A stretch of 64,000 nt of DNA, taken from Struthidea cinerea. Taxonomy: Eukaryota; Chordata; Aves; Passeriformes; Corcoracidae. This document shows positions 1-13,600 of the stretch, piece after piece. The stretch spans positions 738,821 through 802,820 of the forward strand of contig VZTI01004617.1 of the NCBI GenBank assembly GCA_013397865.1, read 5' to 3'. The position numbers and the translations under genes are program-made. A model generated the notes under the pieces. That model saw only the letters and a list, made by a program, of their open reading frames with translations. It was not told the origin of the DNA and searched no databases. Position 1 is the first letter of the stretch. Each line of letters opens with the position of its first letter.

Positions 1-3000
1 TGTCCTTTCTACTCGTGGCTCCATCCTCTACTCATTTCTTTTACCCACTGACACTCCACCTTCCCGCTTTCTGCTTTTTCATGCTCTGCTGACACATCCT
101 CTAACAGCAGCAGCTTTGCTCTTCCTTCCAGCCACCCTCCCACTTCCTGTCCCGTCCTTCTTCAGATCTGGGGGCCTGGCCGCGGTTTCCCTTCTGAACC
201 CTTCCTACGCTCATTTCTTTGTATCCTGAAATGTTGGTCCTGCTTTGCTGATTTCCTGCTCTTGCCTGACTGGTGAAGGGAGCCCATCCAGGAATGTCCC
301 AGGAGCTCAGACCATATGAAAAACTTGACAAATGGCAGCTGGTGAAAGAGGGCAGATAAAGCCCAAGCACCAGCTGAAGGATGAGGATGAGTGAAATGAT
401 CTTGATAAAAACACAAACCAGATAGGGGACACAACAGTGAAGGGAAGCGTTTCACACTCAGAGCAGACTGAAATCAAGATGGGGAAGAAAGTCGTGTAAA
501 TTTAGCTAATGTTGACTCAGCTGATGTCCCATGGGGGGTCCACTAGATCTGCCTTACAGTTTCCTCAGGCCATTGCCTCATATTTGAGTCTTCATTAAAA
601 AAAAAACCTTCAGCCAACAACAACAACAAAAACACCACCCGCTGCTTTCCCCCTCGAAAAAACTCCAGAGGGTTTATCTGCAAGGGTTCTTCAGTCTGTG
701 CTCTGTGTATTGGTGTGTGCTGAACCTTCCTGAGGGAGGTGTGGTTCCAGGAACCACTGATATGCTTCAGGTACTGGCTGACCAGCTGAGACGGGGAGGA
801 ACAAGCTGGAAATGCTCGGCTGAAATCCTCATTACTGAGTGCTTGGCAGAATTATGAGCATTCATTCTTTGAAGCCAGTGATAAATGCCAAGAAAAGCTG
901 CATTTCTAGGACTGCCTATTAAAGTGCCTCCAATGCCCACATCCCAGAGTGTGTACGAATGCCAAAATAGCTGATTTAATTACTACATCTGATATGTATC
1001 AACACAAATATTTTTAAGTAGATGCTGTAAATTGTAAATGAAATACACTAAATCCTCTCCCACTTTACTGCTACAAAGGGCTTTTAAAGCTTACAAACCT
1101 CTCACAATGTCCCTCGGACAGGCTGTGTGTCCAGTGAGGCACAGCTCACTGAGGTGAAACACAGAATGCCTTTGGAGTGCATAGAGCAGCAATTGCTTGT
1201 TAAGGATATCAGCCCAAGAACAGCATCCATTTGAAACACCAAGGAGAATTTAGGTCAGGAGAATGTAATTATCCAAGTTGGAGTTTGTCCAGGTTACCTG
1301 GATTACTACTGCTATAAAAAGCAGAATGGCACCATCAGTGAGTGATTAGGAGCTGTGTTAAGCACGGCTTTGGAAGCTCCTAATGTGAATTAGTGTTCCA
1401 TTCCAACCAACTTTTGGTATGAGCTGTGCATCCATTTCATTAAAATCTCCCCTTTATGCCATGGCATTCAGCTGCTGCTTCCTGGCCCGTCACAACAGTA
1501 AATGTGATTTATTTTTTTCTAAAGTTTCAATGCAAAATAATTACACATCATTAAGGTCTTCTGCATTACATAAATAATAAAAAAGTACTAAACGTTAAAA
1601 TGCTGGCAGTTGGTCATCTCTTGTGTTTTATTTTTGGGTTCTTTGTGGTCTCAGCCCTGCAAGGAACCTCCAGATTGAACAGGATTAAGCACTCTCCTTC
1701 CTATGAGCCCTAAATTGGTATCTCCAGCTGTAAACCTATTAGAAAGGCAATCAGTTCCCCCAAACCTACTGCAAAATGCACCTGTGCAGCACAGTCTACT
1801 TCCTGTGCAGAGCTCACCGCTGTGCTGCTGCCAGCTCGGGCAGCCTGACCAGCTCCATCACAATCTGTCACGAGCCAACGCTTCTCACTGCCTTCCCTGC
1901 ACTTCGCTTTCAAAGAAATTAAAAATAAATCTCTCGTTCCCAGAACAATAGTTATTGCTAAAGGAAACGGAGGCAGACTGGGGCATGTTCAAGGTTGAGT
2001 AATTCCTGACAGTTTTCTGTTCTGTGCTGGCCTGTCCCTTGCAGACCTATTTGCTGTCTTTGCTGACTCACAAATCCTTCCCTGTGGCAGACTTAAAAGA
2101 CTTTATTATAAATACACCAATAATCTGAGCTGTCACTACTGCGAGCTGCTAAGCTTCTGCTTGGGGCACGGGTAATAATGAGTTCTTATATTCCTTTATT
2201 TTCCATGAGGGAGAACTAAACTGCATGGATTTGTTATCAGACATCTGCCCTGGGGGATTCTACAGCTACTTATTCCTGCTTCCACGTTCTGGGGAAGGAT
2301 GGATTCCTTTGGTTATTTTGCTTGTGAGCAGAAAAAAAAAAGAGCAGCTAATGCTCCCTCCTTTGTCTGTGTGAATTGTGGTGTTCGGCAGGAGCTGCTG
2401 CCGTTCTTTATTCTGGAGGGCTGTGGTGCTCCACACAAGGGCTGAGGGAGAACATATCCATGGCTCCACAGCACACTGGAAAGCAGAGCAGTCATGGACA
2501 GGACTGTACAAGGTTCTGAGCGAGACCACGACTTCAGGAAGGAGGCTGTGACTGGAGCTTTGCCATAAACAAGGAAAAGGGAAGTCATGCTAAGCCTCCA
2601 GTGAGCACAGGTTCATTACCAGCTGTTCTACCCACAAGGTTTTGCTGCCCACCCTCAGCCTCTCTGTCTGCACCCTCCAGCTCCTCAGCCTGGGGCTGCC
2701 AGAGTAGAATAGCTCCCCTATTCATATTTTTATTCTGTGATGTTAATCAAGTAGGCTAATTATATATGCCAGGGTTGACATTGGCAGGAATCATGGAACT
2801 GGAACCACCTCCCACCCCCTCACGCTCCCCTTCTGTTCAGACCCGGTGTATTATTAATCCCCTAACATCAAATCACTTTCATTCTCTTCTTCCAGTCATG
2901 GCAAATGCATGTGCCAATTAGACTTTTGCCCCTAATTTGCACGTGTCCCTGAGTTTTGAACAGCATGCCCTAGGAAAATGGGTCAAAATTCAATGAAAAA

Positions 3001-3830
3001 CTATTCTGCCACCACTGCTTCTACAAAACCTCTGCTTTCCTTGAGAACATGCTGATTTTTATGTGTTGCCACAAAAAAACTCCCCCAAACATGAAGCACT
3101 TCAATGTAGTTCAATTATTCTGCTTTGGCTTCGTGCCCAGGAAATATTTTTGGGGTTTGTACATATAGTTCTCTCGTGCATTTCCATTCAGAAGCAATAG
3201 GACTGGTACTGTAATGATTGCTGGATCGCTGCGCTCTGCAAACATGTGCTGTGCTGTCTGCTGGAGACAGAGAGGGGGTAATCACTCGTGAACTATTTCT
3301 GTGGGAGAGCCGTCACGCTGCACCAGCCATTTCAGACCCACTGCAATTTACTCAGTGTCACCACTGCCGCTGGAGAGGCTGCAGCTGCAGGGATCAGACC
3401 TGGGATTGAAGCAAACAGGAGCTCTTCCCACCGCGGGCACCAAGGGCACCGCTGAACCAACCTCACTCTTCAACAAATGCGCTCATAAAGCTCAATCATG
3501 TAAGACTCTGATTAAATACTGCACGTTCTGTCTTTGAAGCTCAGGCAATAATATAACCCCTCACAGTGCTTTTGCTTTCTTTTAGCATTTAGCAATTCCT
3601 CACATCGTTCCTATTCGCTTTTGGCCACGTTCATCTGCTACTTCTTAAAAACAAAATTTAAAAAAACCAATATGTCTCTTCATTTTATCAAGTAAGAGGC
3701 AATCAAAGTCAGATTTATGTGGGAGCTCACCAAGACATGTTCTTTAGAGAATGGAAAAGGTCTTTTTGCTTCAATTTTCCCTATTTCCCATTTCAGCGGC
3801 TGTGATCCAGGAACTCCCCTCAGCCACAGA

Positions 3831-3997
3831 GCTCATTCCCCTTTCAGCCAAAGGATGCAAGTACAGATGTGTTGCTCTAAGTTGTGCACTCCACATTCAT
3901 TTGTGTAAAATCTTAGCTGGATTTCGAGGGACTTGTTTCAGCAAATGGTCAGAAAAAGTCAAGATAAATCAGGGAAATTTGTGTTCACACCTATAAA
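3831..3997 (+). repeat. Local direct duplication, copy 1
   Basis: This 167-bp segment recurs at 4425-4592 in the same orientation. I count five substitutions and one single-base indel between the copies, about 96% identity. The offset is 594-595 bp. It does not resemble CR1 or any other repeat family I recognise, and only these two copies are seen in the window. Confidence 0.9.
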
Positions 3998-4424
3998 TTA
4001 GGGGACTAATTAGGGTGATATGGGGGCTGAGAAGGAAAAGAAAGTGGAGAGAGAGGGAACTACCTTTTCCCATGATAGCAGAGCCGATTTGGTCCACAAC
4101 AGACAAGTGGTTCTTAGTGACAGAAAATCGCATAGATATAAACTCTCCAGCAATTTCTATTGATCTGCTAAAACAACCACTCTAAAACAATATTATTGCA
4201 AAACTCTACAACTTGGAAATTTCTCAATGAAATCTGCTGTGGTTCAGAAGCACAATAGATACAAGAGACATGGTGAACATTTACAGCAGTACCCTTCTAA
4301 AAAATCCTTATTTTCTTACCCAAACTACTGTATTGTGTATTTCTAGTGCTGAACTCCCCAACTTGAACCTGTAGGAAGCAGATGAAACAGATTTTCATCC
4401 TAAAGGTGATGAATGAGCCTAAAG

Positions 4425-4592
4425 GCTCATTCCCCTTTCAGCCAAAAGATGCAAGTACAAATGTGTTGCTCTAAGTTGTGCGCTCCACATTCATTTGTGT
4501 AAAAATCTTAGCTGGATTTAGAGGGACTTGTTTCAGCAAATGGTCAGAATAAGTCAAGATAAATCAGGGAAATTTGTGTTCACACCTATAAA
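4425..4592 (+). repeat. Local direct duplication, copy 2
   Basis: This is the second copy of the segment at 3831-3997, 168 bp long because one A is added in an A-run. Its left edge lies inside a perfect inverted repeat: arms 4411-4419 and 4424-4432 of nine bases with a four-base TAAA loop. The arm GGCTCATTC is shared with the duplicated sequence, apart from its first base. Confidence 0.9.
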
Positions 4593-5911
4593 GGTCCTCC
4601 AGTTTCCGCTTTCTGATAATCCTGTGGCAAATTCTAGGCAGGAAGCAGGATCATGAATTGCGTAACCACAGAGCCACAGATAACATCCAGTGTGACTCAG
4701 AGCAAATAAAGAAATTTTTCCTCAGAAGCAGAGAAAATATCAGCTCTGTAGGAACTCCTGCTCCACCTGGGGCAAGGACATGAAGGTCAGTGGGTGGACC
4801 AGAATTGCTTTGCACATTTCAGTTTGGGAGAGGAAGATGGTCCTGAAATGCATTCAGCATCTAGAGAATGAAATATAATGAGAGACCCCCCCGAGCTACT
4901 CTGCTTCATTGTGGGCACACCAAGGAATTCCACAGATCTCCTCCTGTTCAGCACAAAGTTCATCCGATGGACAGAGCTTTGTGTACACGTTATGAGCATA
5001 AGTAGGACAAGGACAGAAAAAAATAAAGGTCCATTAATGCTACTATAAATAGATACCTAAGACAGGCCCAAGCAAGCAGCCAGAGAGACAAAACCATCCC
5101 GAGAAGCAGCCAAATAAATCCCCATCCGTGGAAACTCACAGAGCTCTTCTCAGCTGAGGCTGGAGGTGTGCACACAGCTAATTAGTACTGGCTTCTGCAA
5201 CCAAATTAGCGACCTTTCAGAGCAGCATAGGGAATAGATGAGACTCTCTTACACTCCTCCTATAGGATTTAACAGGGCCCTCTTCTCCCAGGGCCCTGAA
5301 ATTTTGGCGCGCAGAAAACTCACCAAAGCTTTTCTGGAGGCAGTAAGGGAGAGTTTTTCCAAGCAGAGCAATGCAAGAGCAGCAGTTACAGACCTCACCC
5401 CACTGGGGTGATCTGGAGCTGGCAAGAGCCACCAGACTGGGTGGTTTCATTGCAAGGATCCTGCTGATCTGAGTCACTGGAAAGCAAACACCTGATATTC
5501 CCACTGACTCCAAGAGCAGCTGCGTTAGCTTAGGCTCAGAAACCAGGGAACAAAGGGCTCCCAATACACAAAGGGTCTGTGATAAAGCTGCTGCAGGCCC
5601 ATCTGCTCAGAACTGATTTCTGAGATGGAGAAAATAAGAAAGAGGGAGAGAAAGGGAGAAAAGCCCTTAAAGCATGAGCCTTTTTGGGTTTTAGCATGAA
5701 TCCTTTGCAGTTTGTGACTGAGGTTGCCATAGCAATCCTGAGCCTGTCTGAATAAAGGTAGAGCTGAAGGCACCTGCAAGTGGGCAGTGTTTGTGTCCTC
5801 TCTGGGGCTGCACGCACTGTGAGCAGCTCTGCTGGGCTGCCTGGGCACCTCCATCTGCTGAAACATCACCGAGCAGGTGCCTCATCACCAGCTTTAGGAA
5901 AGCATTAGTAC

Positions 5912-5933
5912 AATTAAAAAGTAGCTTTTAATT
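5912..5933. repeat. Short AT-rich inverted repeat
   Basis: AATTAAAA and TTTTAATT form an eight-base stem around a six-base loop. A partial direct repeat of TAGTACAATT follows. It is probably an incidental AT-rich palindrome and no function is claimed. Confidence 0.5.
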
Positions 5934-7499
5934 TAGTACAATTTAAAAGTGTCTTTTGAAAACACATTCTCGTTTCAAAGCCTGTTCCCAAGGCTGAGCC
6001 ACCTCCTGACTTCGGAGGGGGACAGGGATTGCTGGGCAAAGGCATGGAGTGGTCTGGCTGGGGAGATTGAGGGTACAGCAAATCTGGGATCTAGACCCTC
6101 ACACAGCTAAATCAAGGAGAGTTTGAAGTCACTTTGGACAACAGGCCTGAATCGTGGCTGAAGAGGGAAAATTCTGAAATTCCCCTCCTTCCTCACAACA
6201 CACCAAGGTTATTCCTGTAAGCAGCTGAGAACCTGCACCCACCTGCTCACTGAAGCACACTTGGAATCCCAAAGAGGACCTCGAGCTCCAGGGACAGATG
6301 TAGGGTGAGCACATAACCCTGCAGGCAGTTGCTGTGGAGTCAAAGACAAAAGAAAGCCTGCAGCTCTGCACTGGTGTAAATGAAAAGAGATCCCATAGCA
6401 ACTTTTATCCTGGAGCTTTCAAACAAACTGTTACAGCGGGGAGAAGGAGGGCATGGGAGGTGGGTGTAAAACCCCAGCCATGATACAGCTCCCTCCAGGA
6501 CATTCATGTTGTGCTCACATTTCTTGGCTCCTGGTTTCGCTGTCATTTGTGTGGGAACTGAAGCCAACACTTCTGCCAGCCTTTCTGATCACTGGAGAAG
6601 GCAGCAGCAGCCACAGCTCCAGCTCAGCACAGAGGAGAAGCAGCTGTCTGTTAGACCATTGGAGAACTTTGCAGTGCAGCTGCTTTTGGAGCATAAATTA
6701 GTTTCTGTTAATTGGCCAGGTTGGCAAATGAATTCAATTGTTTCCTCTTGAATAGGGTTTTTGCATCCAGTTCAGACAGTGTGTTTGAAGGGGAGGTTCT
6801 CAACTCAGCGCTTTTTGGAGAGGTTTTCAGAGAACACATTCCTGAAGAACACCTGGGAATTTGGTGACATTGCAGTATTTGTGAGATCTCGTGTAACCAT
6901 AGCTGCAAGAACCAACTACTAAGCATGATCCAGAACCAGCTCTTCCACTGTGCCAGAAGTATCTGTCTGGCTGTTTGGACAAGCCAAGTGAAAGAAAGAA
7001 ACAGGATATATGGGGGGAAAACCACCAAGGAATCAAAAAAGGCACCACATTTTTTTACAAAACAAATTGTCAGCCTAACCAGTTTCGCAGGAACTGGATG
7101 GAGGCTGATGGTCGATTAGAGAGCTGCATGAGCTGGCATTGCTGCTAAGAAAAACCACAAGCCCAGCTCTGCTCTTTGACAAGTTACTACATCTTTGACC
7201 CGTTCCAAGCCATGACAGGCCTCCCAGAGGGTGAAATCCACAGCCCTCCTTCAGGCTTTGGTGCTCAGTTTGTGTGAGAGCAACAGGATCTGCTTGCGGG
7301 ATTTAGGTGTTAAAGAGGCAAGTGATGATTGCTGGGAAAACTCGGTGCAGCCGGGAACAGATTGTATCTCTTTGTTCATCAAGTACTTGGGAAGGGACAC
7401 TCTCAGTGAACATGGCAGGACTTTTCATGATGAGAGACAGAGGACAGAGTTCACCTCCATTAGCCAAAAAAACCCATAATAATCTTGCTTGACAAGCCA

Positions 7500-7605
7500 G
7501 CACAGAGTGGCCATTAAGGAGAGGCTGCAAGAGAGCAAAGCTGAGTACTTAAGGGCTGGATCCACGATCCTTGTGGGTCCCTTCCAACTCAGAATATTCC
7601 ATGAC
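7500..7605 (+). mobile_element. CR1 LINE 3' fragment
   Basis: The words GATCCTTGTGGGTCCCTTCC and AACTCAGAATATTCCATGA follow the usual order of an avian CR1 3' end on the + strand. The copy is short and 5'-truncated, as most CR1 copies are. The boundaries are approximate. Confidence 0.75.
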
Positions 7606-10600
7606 AATAGGGCGGCTATGGCTCCTGTGGATGGATGGCAGAGTATGTTTTCTTCTATATACTTCCATTTTATTCTGGTAGCTCAGAGTTTACTCACTTT
7701 TGACTCAAAAGCCAAATAGTTGCTAAACCTCCAGTTACAAGCACAGCTTTTAAAACCAAGATCTTGTTTAATGATAACTCTGGTATCATTATTTTTTAAA
7801 ATTTATTTATTTTTTAAATAACCCCTTGGATTCAGTTTGCTCTGTGTTGCTGCATCCTCTGGAAGGGCAGTGAACTTGCATGTTATAGTGGTTTCTGCAT
7901 TAAGCATCTGCTGTGAAAAATCAGAAAACTCCAGCTGAGAGCAAATTGCTGGGCGTCGTTGGGGCTGTGCTTGGTGCTGTGGTCATGTACTTGACTGAAA
8001 AAAAAAAATCCACCTCTCATGCAAGCCTTAACAAGGGAGTCCTGTGCATGCCAGCTGTCAGGATGGGGAAAGCAGGGTAATTGGAGCGATTAAAAGCTAA
8101 CAATGGTTACAGACTTGCTCCTGCATTTAAGGTGGAGTGAAACTGTCCTGTGACAGAGACGTGGCTGCTCTGGCAAAGCCTGGGGAATCCTACCTGTCAT
8201 CTCTGCAGCAGTATTTTAAATTCTGGAACCTTAACCCCACCGGCTGGCACCTACAGAAACATCTCCAAGAGATGCTGGGGAGCAGCAGCACGAAGGGATG
8301 TGCTGACCCCCAAATTGTGCTAAGGAGCTGTGTTTTAAAAAGATCTTCCACTTGAATAGATTATGAAATAGTGGCAATTTGAGTGGCTAATGGGAGGTGT
8401 ACACAGGAGGGCCCTTATTTATTATTGCAAAGAGTGCAGGAGCAGTGGTCAGGGAAGGTGAAATTTCCACATGTATTTGATAGGACTCAGTAATATCTCA
8501 GAGACAAGGATCCAGAATCTCTGTAGAAATCAGGACCATCCAAAGCAATGACATTACAGTTCATTTGAATTACTGCACCAGTGGGATTTTGCAAATTAAT
8601 CTGCTGCTTTGCCCCTCAAAGAGTTGACCCGAACACTATCAGTGTGCAGGATGTCTGAATATTATCTAAGGTTTCCAGAAGATAGTTATACCTTTCCCAA
8701 GCATAAAGGAGACCTTGAGAAAAAACAAACAGTGCTGTCCTCTATCTCCAAAGGCTTTCTTTCCATGCACATTTCATGCTGGATATAAATAGCCCTAAAC
8801 CCTGGGTTAAGTAAGCTTCTTATATTGGAAAAACCTGTTTCAAGTGGACAAAGGAGACAGAACGGAGACACCATAAAAAGGCCTTTGGTTTCAGTGTCTG
8901 CAACTTGAAACACCATCCTGGTATCATTTTCTGTGTCCAAGAAGGAACTGACCAACACTGACACGCTGATTGCAGAGAGCAGAGTAAGCACGAACAGGAG
9001 ATGTGTGGAAACAGGGTGTGGGCTGTCTGCTTCTCCTTTCTGCATTTCTCTCTCGAGATCAGCCTAAGTTCCTTTTCAAGCCTAACTGGAAACTGTGTGA
9101 AAAATTATTCACAGGGAAAAGACAAAGATGCATCTTTGTATGCATTTGATTCTGCATCTCTCATCAGTACATCAGGGAAAGAGGGTAAACTTATGAGCTG
9201 GTCAAGATCTTCACTAGAGAAGAATCAACTGCAATCAGGCCACTTCCATAGCCAGTAATTTTGAAACTCTCATTAGTACTAAAATATATCTAGAGACACA
9301 CACATGGCTTATTTCTGTTGTAATTTCTGAGTTACAGTTCAAAGGAAAGTTGAAGAAAGTCAGAGAACAGGATATGAGACTTCCTGGTGCATTTTTAAAC
9401 TGCAGAGCATAAAGCACTAGAGCTCTGTAGATTACTCCAAAGGGAATGAGATGGGAACTAAGGAAAGCAAGCCCATTGTCTTGCTAAATTTATTAATCAA
9501 GTGTCCATAAACAAAAAAGGGTGAAAAAAGAAGAGCTAAGCAAGATATTCAGGGACTTGATTCTATTGCCCGCTTCTGCTGGTCTGTTCCTCCTGGCTAC
9601 ATTTCAAGCAAACTTGGTCACTTTGCTGTGCCTCAGCTTCCCCCTAAACACTCCACACTCCCCCAAAATAAGAAGTTAGAAGGTTAATCGTCTCTCATAA
9701 TTAGCCACACTAAGATCACAGATTGGGGGATTCTGGCCTGAGTCCTTAAAATTGATTTTGATAGGACTAGAAACTAAAGCTTATTATTTTTTTTTTCTTA
9801 TCAATTACTACTATTCCCATAAGAAGCCTTGTGGTCAAAACCAGAGTTTCTGTGAGAGCTCCCGAGGTAGAAGCAGGACAAGCAGCTGGGTGACAGAGGG
9901 AGTTCATCACTATCCCACAGCAAGCCATTCCCACATCTGAATCTGTGCCTTTTGTGATGGAGACCAACTTAAAAGTGAAGTTTGTCAGATCTCTCACCAC
10001 AACAACTTAATTCCACAGCTCTGGAGGCCACGCTCCACCACCAGCTGTGAATAGTTCAAGGTCTAGAAAGGAGAAGAAAAGTTGGAAATTTTGGCCAGAA
10101 TTACGTCTACATTTTTGTGATTCTAATGTACAGAACAAGCAAAAGTAGTTCACATTAGGTCTTAAAAATGAGCAGATACTGTACAGAGACATGAGAATAA
10201 GAATTTTGTCTTATTGGATCAAAAAAGAATTTACTTGGTGCAGAAACTGGTCTCAGAGCACTGCAGAAGGGGATCATTGCCCTCATACCAGCAGTTTATC
10301 ACTTTTCAAGATCCTTCCTTTGAGAGAGCAAGTCTGTGTGAGCAGTACCAAAGAAATCCCAAGCTGGATCCATAACCCACTGAGTCCAGCACTCAGTGAG
10401 CATCCCAGTGCAACAGTCCAGACTGACAGCTCCTTACCAAACTCAGAGCAAAAGCCATCCCACAATAAATTCACACCATCCATTCCTCAGCAGAGATGCT
10501 CCCACACCCCACTCCCAGCATTTGGCATTTCAAATCAAGTCACAGCCCAAAAGAACAAGAAGCTCGATGGGAATAAGGAGGGCGGACATTTTACATGTAT

Positions 10601-13600
10601 TCTCTTCCCAAAGAAAATTTGTTGCTTTAAACAGAGCTGCACCTTCCTACCAAGGAACCTTTTCTAGACTGACCTCAGGGCTGTGCTCTCTCTTTGAGTG
10701 ACTGGCCTCTTGCTCAGCTGTTAGCACAGATTTCAGAAGAGCTGCAGTATTTTTTCCCTGCTCAGGACAGAGAGCCCAGCCAACATCACAAACATGACCC
10801 TCAGAATGGATTTACATGGTTAAAGGCTTCATATCACATCACCAGCTCAGGGTAGTGTCATCCTTTTCTTCCTCATAGGTTCCTCATAGGTACCCAGGAG
10901 GCCATGATGTGAACCTGTCAGGAGCCTGATCTGGCTTTAAATATCAGGTGATTTTTAAGCTGATCAGTTCCTTGATCCACTTTGCTGTATAAGAAATTCC
11001 TTTGATAAAACTGAGGGCAGAACTGAAGCGGGGAAAAAACTTACCTGCAGGCTTAACTTATTTCAAAACATAGACATATATTCATCTGGATTGTAACAGC
11101 TTTCTAGAAGAGATGGGCCATGCCTCTTCCCTACAAAAATCAGCCATGACACTGAGCAAGTGAAGCCACACAGCCAGGGACAAGCTGTACCTTTACATGC
11201 CTACAATTACTAAAACACACTTGGGAAAACCAAGGAGTTTAAGGACATCTGTGTTAAAGGGCAAGAAAAGAGAATTTACAATTGGAGCACGATTATTGGG
11301 TTCATTGCAAGAGCTATTAGGTGAAACTGTGTGGCTTCTATTGTGGAAAAGGCAGATTAAAGCATTATAATGACTTCACTGGCTTCAGAAAATTAACTGT
11401 AGGGCAAAGAGGAGAATGAAAGGACAAAAAAAGAGCACAAAATAGATTCAACTACTGTCACGTTCAAGGTGACACAAATAGATATGACAGGCAGTGCTTG
11501 CACACACCCCACCAGTGCTTTCCCAAAAACAGAGCTGTGACTTGTGTCCCTCAGACTAAACAGGAAACAAGAACTGGTTTGGACTGGAGCCACATATTCA
11601 CAGTAAAATGATTACTGGTGAATGTATTTTGTACCGGTTTCAAACCCCCAAATAAGACAGAGAAAGCTCATCTAATTTCTTTTCTCACATATTAACAGGA
11701 CTTTCATTTAAACACTGCTTTCTGTGGTGTTTTCACCTTGAAAAGCCCATGGCACTGGTCTTAAGGAATTAGGGTGGTGTGTACACTACAGCAATGAAAA
11801 TGCAGCAAAACAAAAGGATGGGAAGCAGCAAATTTAGCACAGGAAGATATAGACTGAACATGAAATTCCCAGAAAACACATTTGATACACCATTATCTAA
11901 CACTGAAATTATCAACCTTCCTATTGATTCCTATTAAACTGCATAATGTGAAGAACATTTTGACTTTTCCCTCCCCACTAAGAATTACAGGTGGTGGATC
12001 TCAGCTTTGAAAATTTTAGCTCTGAAGTTGTCACAGATCTGCTCCCTTTTTACACAAGTGTTTTATTAGAGATAGGCAGACAAAGTTGGTTTCCAGCTTT
12101 TATTTTCACCTTTTGCATTTAGAACTGAGCCCATGCCAGGTACTAGGTAGTTCTAGGTGCTCTCCAGTCAGAAACCCTAAAAACTGTGGTGTTTGAGAAA
12201 CTGCCACACCAGTAATTTATACATCCATTGCTCCTAATTAGTGTAGTTTACCAGCAAACCAGGATTTATTTATCCCAGAAATTATGAATAATTTCTAACA
12301 ACAAATCCATCTGAGAATTTTGCAGTTTGCCAGCAAACAAAGGAAGTGGCAGAATTTCTCAAATTAATTTTAATGCGTTATTTACCAAAGCTTCTTGTAC
12401 AATGAGGTAGGGAACAATTCTCTGTTGTCAGACAGAACTAGAGTAACAATCTAAACAGATACTTTTCATCTTTCATTTCTACAAAGTAGCAAGGACTAGA
12501 AACAATCACATTTGTATCCTTCATCATCTTTATCCACACTGTGACCCAAAGCAGACTCAATATGTGGCATATAATGAAATATTTACTGACATGGCATCCC
12601 ATCACTGATCACACCTTTTTCTGACAAAGCAAAAAGTGGCTCTTAAAAAATTAAGGATAAATTCAACCAAAACATCTCTAAAATCTTTAAAAGACCTTAT
12701 CAGGGACTAGTTTTCTGGCAGAGCATTTCCTTCAGCAGTCTCACCCCAAGACCTGTTCAAAGCCAATCAATCACTCCCCCTCCTCACCATTTCCCTTTAA
12801 GCAATAGCTGGAAATAGCCCCATCTGCTTTGAAAATCAAAGAGCAGCAGCTGGTGATCTGCCCACTTTAGAGCAGCCTGTGAGACTTCAGGATATTGTCC
12901 TGAGCAACTCAGTCAAAATTAATTATAACCTAGATGGAATTAATGAGAGGCTATCTTTATTTCATCTCCACTGTTGTGCAGACAATTGTTTTGCTACTCC
13001 TCACATGACTTGGTAATTACAGTAAGATGAAACCACTTAACGTGAAATGTCCTGAATGGGCTTTGATTCAGATTTACAAGAGTGTGTTTGCAGAGGTGGG
13101 GGAAGAAGAGTGCTGTTTGTTAAATACATGGCAGATCTCCACACACGCACACAAAAGGTTTGTCAGCTCTTATTATGGCTCAGCTGGGGCATCAAAACAG
13201 AAAAGTTTTTGTTAATTAAAAAAATTAAAATACTAACTAGGAAAGAGTTATCTCTATCACAGAGAAATTGTGGTGGAATTGTGTTGTAAAATGCAGATTT
13301 TAGATTCAGGAAGTCTTCCCCTCATACTTGAAGGTGTAAGAAGCTTCCTGGGATCTGTTACATGTTAGCAATAGTCTCATCTTGCACTGTGGGTGGGAGT
13401 TTCTACACGCACTTTAATTCCAGATCAAATTGCTCTAATCAGTATTTTCTCAACCTTTTGTCAAGGCAGGCAAATGCTTGCACGTGATGCAGACGCTTCC
13501 CAGATGGATTTCAGCTAAAAGGAAAGAGTCTTATCAGGACTGAAGAGACAGCGGCAGATCTGTATTAACATCTTTGATTAGATTACAGGAATGAGATTCT

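Noticed and set aside
10191..10667. 158-codon + strand open frame
   Set aside because: There is no recognisable domain, and composition matches the surrounding non-coding DNA.
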